In this document: positions 1-4,433 of the stretch, piece by piece
Layout: every line of letters starts with the position of its first letter
How positions within the stretch are numbered: the stretch's first letter is position 1
From: Bryobacteraceae bacterium
GTDB lineage: Bacteria; Acidobacteriota; Terriglobia; Bryobacterales; Bryobacteraceae
Length of the DNA: 5,204 bases
Assembly (NCBI GenBank): GCA_030036985.1
Contig: JASHSD010000455.1
Location: 1 to 5,204 of the forward strand
Reading direction: 5' to 3'
Notes under the pieces: model-generated
The model's input: only the letters and a program-made list of their open reading frames with translations
Databases searched by the model: none
What the model was told of the DNA's origin: nothing
Program-made: the position numbers and the translations under genes

Positions 1-948
1 CGGCTGATTAAACAGACGGTGCTGTTTGACGGCCGTTATGCGCACTATCATCTGTATTATGCGAATGCCAACGCCGAGCCGGGCTCGGTGATGACGACGT
101 TTCCCTATAAGCGCGTCGCGGGCCGCAAAGGCTCGGGTCAGATTCAGGCAACAGCCTACACGGTGCCGAAGGGATCCATCCCGTTCTGGGTCGAACATCT
201 CAACCGGCACAAGGTTCCGAACAGCGGCAAGAAAGAGCGCTTCGGCCACGCCCATGTGCGCTTCTCGCATCCTTCCGGTCTGGAACTGGAAGTGGTCGAG
301 GACCCGAACGACCGGCGCAAGGGTTGGACGACAGATCAGATCGGCAAGGACGTTTACGTGCGCGGCTTCTACGGGCCGGTGCTTTCGGTGCGCGAAGTTT
401 CAGAGCAGGAGCGCTTCTACACCGAGGCGCTGGGCATGCGCAAGACCGGGCAGGACGGAAACGCGCATCGTTTCGAGATCGGCAACGGCGGCGCGGCGAG
501 AACCGTCATCCTGCTGCACGAGCCCGAAAAGGCGCAGGGCAGCTGGGGCTTCGGCGCAGGCACGGGCCATCATATGGCGCTTGAAGTGGGGTCGGACGAG
601 GAACTGGCCGAACAGAAGGGCATCTATGAAGAGCTGGGTTATACGGATTGCTCCGAAATCAAGGATCGGAATTACTTTCACTCGATTTACTGCCGCAGCC
701 CAGCGGGCATTCTGACCGAGTGCGCAGCCACCGCCGAAGGCGCCTTCACGCGGGACGAGCCTTATACTGAACTGGGCACGCACATGCTGCTGCCGCCGTG
801 GTTCGAAGCCCGCCGCGAGGAAATCATGGCGATGCTGGAGCCGATCACGGTTCCGGAATCGAACGGGCCGGTGAAAGTGGAAGAGAAGGTTCCGCTCTCG
901 CGCCGCACCGAAGCCACATTCGTGGGTGGCGACGCTCCCAGGAATTGA
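1..948 (+). CDS. VOC-family ring-cleaving dioxygenase (MhqO-like), 5' partial
   Basis: The reading frame is open from the first base, so the true start lies upstream and 315 residues are visible. The first residues, RLIKQTVLFDGRYAHYHLYY followed by a PGSVMTTFPY stretch, match the end of the first beta-alpha-beta-beta-beta module of glyoxalase/bleomycin-resistance/extradiol (VOC) proteins annotated as ring-cleaving dioxygenases. About 25 residues, including the first HHIT-type metal ligand, are probably missing. A second module begins near position 364 (GPVLSVREVSEQERFYTEALGMRK). Likely metal ligands are one of the two His codons at 568-573 (GTGHHMALEV) and the Glu codon at 718-720 (ILTECAA). 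The family acts on quinone- or hydroquinone-type aromatics; the actual substrate cannot be read here. The last 30 or so residues, after the PPWFEARREEI block, look like a charged C-terminal extension. The stop overlaps the next gene, indicating one operon. Family assignment is firm; the biochemical role is inferred. Confidence -1.
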   Translation, partial: RLIKQTVLFDGRYAHYHLYYANANAEPGSVMTTFPYKRVAGRKGSGQIQATAYTVPKGSIPFWVEHLNRHKVPNSGKKERFGHAHVRFSHPSGLELEVVEDPNDRRKGWTTDQIGKDVYVRGFYGPVLSVREVSEQERFYTEALGMRKTGQDGNAHRFEIGNGGAARTVILLHEPEKAQGSWGFGAGTGHHMALEVGSDEELAEQKGIYEELGYTDCSEIKDRNYFHSIYCRSPAGILTECAATAEGAFTRDEPYTELGTHMLLPPWFEARREEIMAMLEPITVPESNGPVKVEEKVPLSRRTEATFVGGDAPRN

Positions 949-1598
949 CGGCAGGCCATCACGGCCCTTTCCGGCCGGTCCGTTTTCTCGAAGCGGGCCG
1001 GCCGCAGGGGGCCGCGAAACTGGGAGGCGTCCTGATCCATGGCCGGTATCGCACCCCCCAGGAAATGATTTATCTTGCCTCGCGGATGGCGGTGGACAAC
1101 ATTCGTTGGATCGCGCCTTCCGCCGGCCATGACCGGACCTGGTACCCGGGTCTTTTCATGGATCCCCTTCAAGCAAACGAACCCTTCCTGACACACGCGA
1201 TCAAGAGCCTCGATCATGCGGTCGACCGGGCCGGCGAGGCCGGGCGGATCGATCCGAAGCACATGGTGATGGTCGGTTTTTCGCAGGGCGCGTGTCTCAC
1301 CGCGGAGTATGCGCTGCGGCATCCGGGACGGTGCTCGACCATGGTAATTCTGACGGGCGGTTTGTTCGGTCCGCCGGGAACCGTGTGGGCGGGGACGGCG
1401 GGGATGCTCGCGGGTACGCGCGTTCTGCTTACCGGCAGCAACGTGGATGAGTGGATTCCGGAATCGCGGGTGTACGAGACGGCCGCCGCGCTGGAGGGTT
1501 TTGGAGCGGACGTCACGGTGCGGATTTATGCCGGACGCGCGCATGAGGTTTCGGATGCGGAGTTGGTGGAAGCAGGGGAGTTCATCCAGGGGATGTGA
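945..1598 (+). CDS. alpha/beta-hydrolase, phospholipase/carboxylesterase family (MhqD-like)
   Basis: This is a small serine hydrolase of 217 residues if started at TTG 945. The nucleophile elbow GFSQGA places the catalytic Ser at residue 113 (codon 1281), with Asp168 in DEWIPESRV and His200 in GRAHEV completing a triad. The HGRY segment (residues 32-35) is the oxyanion region, and the DRTWYPGLF and NEPFL blocks are typical of the family. The TTG start is chosen because no ATG or GTG lies in frame between 801 and the conserved fold, and residues from 945 on align with the usual N-terminus. The alternative GTG at 798 would add 49 residues of unfamilial sequence read out of frame over the dioxygenase gene. 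TTG 945 overlaps the upstream TGA as TTGA, and the only purine-rich motif (AGGA, 940-943) is too close to be a normal SD, so translational coupling is likely. MhqD-type hydrolases commonly sit beside MhqO-type dioxygenases. The substrate, perhaps an ester or a ring-cleavage product, is unknown. Confidence -1.
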   Translation: MTAGHHGPFRPVRFLEAGRPQGAAKLGGVLIHGRYRTPQEMIYLASRMAVDNIRWIAPSAGHDRTWYPGLFMDPLQANEPFLTHAIKSLDHAVDRAGEAGRIDPKHMVMVGFSQGACLTAEYALRHPGRCSTMVILTGGLFGPPGTVWAGTAGMLAGTRVLLTGSNVDEWIPESRVYETAAALEGFGADVTVRIYAGRAHEVSDAELVEAGEFIQGM

Positions 1599-1827
1599 GA
1601 AAGCGACACAGTTTTTTGTGGGGTCAGGGCTTCGGGCCTGCGGCCGGGCTTCTGCCCGGCCCGAGACCGATCCTAACCCTCGGGTTTGCATGACTCCAGG
1701 ACCGCGCGGCCCCACAACAGGCTGGAAAATCTACGTGGCATTAGATTGCCAATCCGACCTTGGTTCACCCGAGAGATGAACCCGGGCGGGCGTGGACCAT
1801 CAACCTGATCTCAGGAACACTAACGCC
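1599..1827. other. convergent intergenic region, no gene seen
   Basis: This stretch lies between the stops of the hydrolase gene (plus strand) and the PEP-CTERM gene (minus strand), so both transcripts must end here. It contains the structured element at 1616-1717 and two smaller perfect hairpins. One is GATT/AATC with a 3-base loop at 1744-1754. The other is GGTTCA/TGAACC with a 9-base loop at 1762-1782. None is followed by a clear T-run on either strand, so a classical intrinsic terminator cannot be named. I see no coding sequence in it. Confidence -1.
1616..1717. repeat. 102-base structured intergenic element with terminal inverted repeats
   Basis: The ends are a perfect 8-base inverted repeat: TTGTGGGG at 1616-1623 and CCCCACAA at 1710-1717. 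Inside are a CAGG/CCTG hairpin (1625-1640), a perfect 8-bp stem GGCCGGGC/GCCCGGCC with loop TTCT (1642-1661), and a short ACCC/GGGT hairpin (1676-1685). This outer stem with nested hairpins resembles palindromic extragenic repeats or MITE-like units that recur between genes in acidobacterial chromosomes; that comparison is from memory. It could equally be a one-off Rho-dependent or bidirectional termination structure. Only one copy is in the window, so 'repeat' is an inference. Confidence -1.
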
Positions 1828-2559
1828 TCAAGGCTTACGCCGGCGAATTAACCCCACGACGATGAGCCCGGCGCCGATCAGCAGGCCTGTCGTTGGCTCG
1901 GGGACCGCCGAACCGGTCAAACTGAAGTCACTGTACGACGTCGGCGTGCCGGACCCGCTGCCGGTCGTCACGTTCGGTTGATCGTCATACAGTCCGACCA
2001 GACCGCTCGACCCCACCACCGAGTCCGTAAAACTCAGCACCGGCGTCGAAGCGCCATCGACGTAAACGTCAAACGTGTCTCCGGACGCCGTCACCTCGAT
2101 GGTATACGTGTCCCCGGGGGTAAACACGTTGTCGACCGCCCCGAAAACGCCTATGGGATCGCTGCTGTCGGTGTAGTAAATCGTGCTTCCCGCGTTGCCG
2201 CCGCGGGTTCCCTGCCCGTAGCCGTCGCCTCCCAGAACCAGCAGGACGTATTGGGTATTCGCGGCATTGGTGCGCAGCATGATGCCGGAATCTCCCTCGC
2301 CGTTCACGGTCACATTGAGCGTGTAGTCGGTCATATCGAACGGCAGGTCCGTCAGCGCAAATGGATTGTTGTCCGGCACAGTCGCGGCATAATCTCCCCC
2401 GCTCGCCGACCAATCGCCAGTCGAGTTGCTCCACAAATCCGAGGGCGGGTTGAAGTCGTCTGTAAAACTCACCGAGCCGCCGAACATCGGCCCCGCTGTC
2501 AGCATTGCCGTCGCCGCCAATGCGGCCAGGGTGAAGTTGCTCCTCTCGTTTCTCGACAC
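1828..2559 (-). CDS. PEP-CTERM sorting-domain protein with jelly-roll/LamG-like body
   Basis: This is an exported protein of 243 residues. The GTG at 2557-2559 is preferred as start because GGAG lies 10 bases upstream and it opens directly on a signal peptide (MSRNERSN, then the hydrophobic run FTLAALAATAMLTAG to about residue 23). Residues 32-217 are rich in Asp, Gly, Ser and Thr with alternating beta strands (SFTDDFNPPSDLW, YTLNVTVNGEGDSGIMLRTN, TYTIEVTASGDTFDVYVDG). This pattern is typical of concanavalin-like/DUF1080-type sugar-binding folds. The C-terminal 25 residues (219-243, bases 1831-1905) are a full PEP-CTERM tag: VPEPTT, a hydrophobic helix, then RRRK. Such tags are recognised by an exosortase, usually in bacteria that make exopolysaccharide. 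No exosortase gene is in the window. Ligand and role are unknown; sorting class and secretion are confident, while the fold is inferred. Confidence -1.
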   Translation of the reverse strand: MSRNERSNFTLAALAATAMLTAGPMFGGSVSFTDDFNPPSDLWSNSTGDWSASGGDYAATVPDNNPFALTDLPFDMTDYTLNVTVNGEGDSGIMLRTNAANTQYVLLVLGGDGYGQGTRGGNAGSTIYYTDSSDPIGVFGAVDNVFTPGDTYTIEVTASGDTFDVYVDGASTPVLSFTDSVVGSSGLVGLYDDQPNVTTGSGSGTPTSYSDFSLTGSAVPEPTTGLLIGAGLIVVGLIRRRKP

Positions 2560-2569
2560 GTTATTTTTT

Positions 2570-2573
2570 CTCC
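2570..2573 (-). promoter_or_regulatory. ribosome binding site of the PEP-CTERM gene
   Basis: The minus strand reads GGAG at 2573-2570, followed by ten A/T-rich bases and then GTG. This decides the GTG start at 2559 over the in-frame upstream ATG at 2640, which would place 27 Arg/Lys/Ser-rich residues before the signal peptide and would itself sit inside the promoter. Confidence -1.
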
Positions 2574-2621
2574 GACTGGATACGAGCGACCGAACACGAG
2601 CTTTGGATACGATATTTACGA

Positions 2622-2650
2622 GATATAACGAAGGAACCACGCCCGGTCAA
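2622..2650 (-). promoter_or_regulatory. sigma70-like promoter of the PEP-CTERM gene
   Basis: On the minus strand, TTGACC (2650-2645, five of six bases matching TTGACA) is separated by exactly 17 bases from TATATC (2627-2622, four of six matching TATAAT). The predicted start near 2615 leaves a leader of about 55 bases before the GTG, with the SD in place. The box spacing and the local A/T enrichment in a GC-rich region support it. The transcription start itself is inferred. Confidence -1.
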
Positions 2651-2658
2651 CGCGTTCC

Positions 2659-2733
2659 GTCGAACCGCGCCGAAAGCGGTACCGGTACTGAGGGCCGTAA
2701 CCCGCCCGATGCGGGTTCGAGTCGTAATCGAAC
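2659..2733. promoter_or_regulatory. palindrome cluster in the divergent gap / PEP-CTERM control region
   Basis: Several perfect inverted repeats lie between the two divergent genes. They are the 10-base palindrome GTACCGGTAC (2679-2688), AACCCGC/GCGGGTT with a 5-base loop (2699-2717), and GTTCGA/TCGAAC with a 7-base loop (2715-2733). A further TCGAACC (2660-2666) can pair with GGTTCGA (2714-2720). They are candidate operator sites or leader structures. A plus-strand promoter for gap is not clear. The best guess is TTGCTA (2740-2745), 18 bases, then TGTAAG (2764-2769), which is weak. Confidence -1.
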
Positions 2734-2779
2734 GCCCCCTTGCTATCCTGAAGTCGTAACCCCTGTAAGAGCTTTCCTG

Positions 2780-2785
2780 AAGGAG
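2780..2785 (+). promoter_or_regulatory. ribosome binding site of gap
   Basis: AAGGAG is a strong SD but lies 14 bases before the ATG at 2800, longer than usual. No nearer in-frame start exists, and the protein aligns with GAPDH from its first residues, so the start is retained. Confidence -1.
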
Positions 2786-2799
2786 AAAACCACCCCAGC

Positions 2800-3807
2800 A
2801 TGTCCGTAAAAGTAGGCATCAACGGCTTCGGCCGGATTGGCCGCAACGTGGTGCGCGCGGCGCTGCACAACCCCGAGATCGAATTCGTAGCGGTGAACGA
2901 TCTCACCGATACGAAAACGCTCGCCCATCTCACCAGGTACGATTCCGTTCTTGGGCCGCTGGCCGAAGACGTGAAGGTCGAGGGCGACGGGATTGTCGTC
3001 GGTTCGCGGTGGATCAGGGTTTTCGCCGTAAAGGATCCGGCCGAGCTGGACTGGAGTTCGCTGGGAGCGCAGATCGTCGTCGAATCGACGGGCAAATTTA
3101 CCGACGCGAAGGATGCCGCAAAACATCTGAAGGGAACGGTCAAAAAGGTCATCATCTCCGCGCCGGCGAAGAACGAAGACGTGACCATCGTTTTGGGCGT
3201 CAACGACGGCGCCTACGATCCGGCGAAACATCACATCGTTTCGAACGCATCCTGCACCACCAACTGTCTCGCTCCGGCTGTGAAGGTGGTGCACGAGAAG
3301 TTCGGCATTGTCAAAGGGTCGATGACCACGATCCACAGCTACACCAACGATCAGAACGTTCTGGATTTTCCGCATAAGGATCTGCGCCGCGCCCGCGCCG
3401 CCGCGCTGAACATGATTCCCACCACAACCGGCGCCGCCAAGGCGATCGGGCTTGTGATGCCGGAACTGAAAGGTAAGCTCGACGGCTACGCCATGCGCGT
3501 GCCGACGCCGGATGTTTCGGTTGTCGACCTCGTCGCGATGACGCAGAAAAAGACTTCGGATAAGGAAGTCAACGCCGCGCTGAAGTGCGCTGCCGAAGGC
3601 GAACTCAAAGGCATTCTTGCGTACACCGAGGACCCGGTGGTATCGACCGACCTGCTGCACAATTCGAACAGTTCGATTGTGGATGCCGCGCTGACGAAGG
3701 TCATTGACGGGGATCTGGTGAAGGTGGTCGCATGGTACGACAACGAATGGGGCTATTCGTGCCGGGTAAACGATTTGATTTTGTTCCTTGCAAATAAAGG
3801 TCTTTAG
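2800..3807 (+). CDS. gap: type I glyceraldehyde-3-phosphate dehydrogenase (NAD-type)
   Basis: This cytosolic glycolytic enzyme oxidises and phosphorylates glyceraldehyde-3-phosphate to 1,3-bisphosphoglycerate, using NAD. The protein is complete at 335 residues, the usual length. The Rossmann fold opens with VGINGFGRIGR (residues 5-15). Asp34 in VNDLTD, with Leu35 and Pro191, fits NAD rather than NADP preference. The catalytic domain carries SNASCTTNC with nucleophile Cys152, base His179 in TTIHSYTNDQ, the S-loop region DFPHKDLRRARAAALNMIPT, and the C-terminal WYDNEWGYS block (312-320). All expected catalytic residues are present. Phosphoglycerate kinase, a frequent downstream partner, does not follow; the next gene is a secreted small protein after 98 bases, so gap may be transcribed alone or with it. 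Identity is essentially certain. Confidence -1.
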   Translation: MSVKVGINGFGRIGRNVVRAALHNPEIEFVAVNDLTDTKTLAHLTRYDSVLGPLAEDVKVEGDGIVVGSRWIRVFAVKDPAELDWSSLGAQIVVESTGKFTDAKDAAKHLKGTVKKVIISAPAKNEDVTIVLGVNDGAYDPAKHHIVSNASCTTNCLAPAVKVVHEKFGIVKGSMTTIHSYTNDQNVLDFPHKDLRRARAAALNMIPTTTGAAKAIGLVMPELKGKLDGYAMRVPTPDVSVVDLVAMTQKKTSDKEVNAALKCAAEGELKGILAYTEDPVVSTDLLHNSNSSIVDAALTKVIDGDLVKVVAWYDNEWGYSCRVNDLILFLANKGL

Positions 3808-3857
3808 TTTTCCTGTATCTCCCACAGCGGTAAAGGTTTGTAAAACAGAGTGTTGGC

Positions 3858-3900
3858 GAGGGGTGAGGCGGTAACCCAAGGATTGCGCGTCTCACCCTTC
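3858..3900 (+). promoter_or_regulatory. 13-bp hairpin ending 5 bases before the next start codon
   Basis: GAGGGGTGAGGCG (3858-3870) pairs with CGTCTCACCCTTC (3888-3900) over 13 positions, with two G-U wobbles and a 17-base loop. It lies 50 bases after the gap stop and only five bases before ATG 3906, where a ribosome binding site would be expected. There is no T-run, so it is a poor intrinsic terminator. It may be a translation-control, processing or mRNA-stabilising structure. Confidence -1.
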
Positions 3901-3905
3901 AGTCC

Positions 3906-4271
3906 ATGAAAACTACTCTTTTGGCCACGTTGGCCCTGGTAACAACTGCGTTCGTAGCTCTGGCCGCCGATGCCACCGGTACATGGAAAGCCGATGTTCC
4001 CGGTCGTAACGGCACAACCTCCACCACATTCGTTCTCAAGGTCGAAGGCGGCGCCGTAACCGGCAGCATCGACGCCGGCCGCGGGCCCGCGGATATCAAG
4101 GAAGGAAAAGTCGACGGCGATACCATCACGTTTGTCCAGGAGTTTCCGGGACGGGATGGCGGACCGGCGCGAAAGATCACGTACACCGGCAAAGTGAGCG
4201 ACGATCATATCGACTTCACGCGCGACACCGGCCGCGGCACGCCCGCGATGTTCACCGCGAAGAAGCAATAG
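3906..4271 (+). CDS. small secreted beta-rich protein of unknown function
   Basis: The product has 121 residues. Residues 1-20 form a clear Sec signal peptide: MKTT, a hydrophobic run, then VALA with probable cleavage after Ala20, leaving about 101 residues in the periplasm or outside. The mature part starts ATGTWKADVPGRNG and carries three similar strand-turn-strand units. These are KVEGGAVTG (45-53), KVDGDTITF (68-76) and KVSDDHIDF (96-104), plus a repeated PGR[ND]G turn (32-36 and 81-85). This suggests a small beta-barrel or sandwich. There are no cysteines and no catalytic motif. I recall similar short 'TGKW...PGRDG' secreted proteins in acidobacterial genomes, but no function. An in-frame TGA at 3864 blocks longer versions, and no SD precedes the ATG. 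The gene is convincing from signal peptide and internal repeats; the role is unknown. Confidence -1.
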   Translation: MKTTLLATLALVTTAFVALAADATGTWKADVPGRNGTTSTTFVLKVEGGAVTGSIDAGRGPADIKEGKVDGDTITFVQEFPGRDGGPARKITYTGKVSDDHIDFTRDTGRGTPAMFTAKKQ

Positions 4272-4288
4272 CTTTATTGAGTAAAGCT
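4270..4288 (+). terminator. possible weak terminator hairpin after the small secreted gene
   Basis: AGCTTTA (4270-4276) and TAAAGCT (4282-4288) form a perfect 7-bp stem with loop TTGAG, overlapping the TAG stop at 4269-4271. The stem is A/T-rich and no T-run follows, so termination is only tentative. Its position right at the gene end is the main support. Confidence -1.
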
Positions 4289-4340
4289 CGGTAAATCCGG
4301 GAACCTCCGGGGGGCGATCGTCATATAGTTGGTGAAAGCT

Positions 4341-4433
4341 GATTCGCCGACGGAGCCGGATACGGGCTGGCTGTGTTGTGCGAATCGGGAAACGGATTAG
4401 GGGTGAAGAGGATTCGGCAATGATTCGCACAAC
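4341..4433 (+). promoter_or_regulatory. leader with alternative GATTCG/CGAATC pairings around the SD and start codon
   Basis: The segment GTTGTGCGAATC (4375-4386) is perfectly complementary over 12 bases to GATTCGCACAAC (4422-4433), which begins on the last base of the ATG. The 35-base loop holds the SD. The same segment can instead pair through GCGAATC with GATTCGC at 4341-4347 (7 bp), or through CGAATC with GATTCG at 4411-4416 (6 bp), which overlaps the SD. These pairings exclude each other, as expected of a translation-control leader. A DNA operator with repeated half-sites is the alternative. Function is inferred from complementarity only. Confidence -1.
4407..4412 (+). promoter_or_regulatory. 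ribosome binding site of the receptor gene
   Basis: AGAGGA stands seven bases before ATG 4420, an ideal distance. It fixes the start of the downstream gene, whose first codons encode a signal peptide. Confidence -1.

Noticed and set aside
798..944. Longer hydrolase starting at GTG 798
   Set aside because: The added 49 residues lie entirely over the dioxygenase gene, are Arg/Gly/His-rich and match no family N-terminus. TTG 945 fits the family length.
1642..1661. GC hairpin as an intrinsic terminator of the hydrolase operon
   Set aside because: The stem is perfect, but the bases after it are CGAGACCGA, not a T-run. It is better treated as part of the larger structured element.
762..1715. Minus-strand open frame of 317 codons
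   Set aside because: It lies opposite the dioxygenase/hydrolase overlap and the hydrolase gene with its intact catalytic triad. It is a codon-bias shadow.
2743..3879. Long minus-strand open frame opposite gap
   Set aside because: It is longer than gap itself but lies antisense to an unmistakable, fully conserved GAPDH. Its product has no signal, domain or composition of a real protein, so it is a high-GC shadow frame.
4324..4329. TATAGT as a -10 box for the receptor gene
   Set aside because: No reasonable -35 hexamer lies 16-18 bases upstream, so a promoter is not supported.
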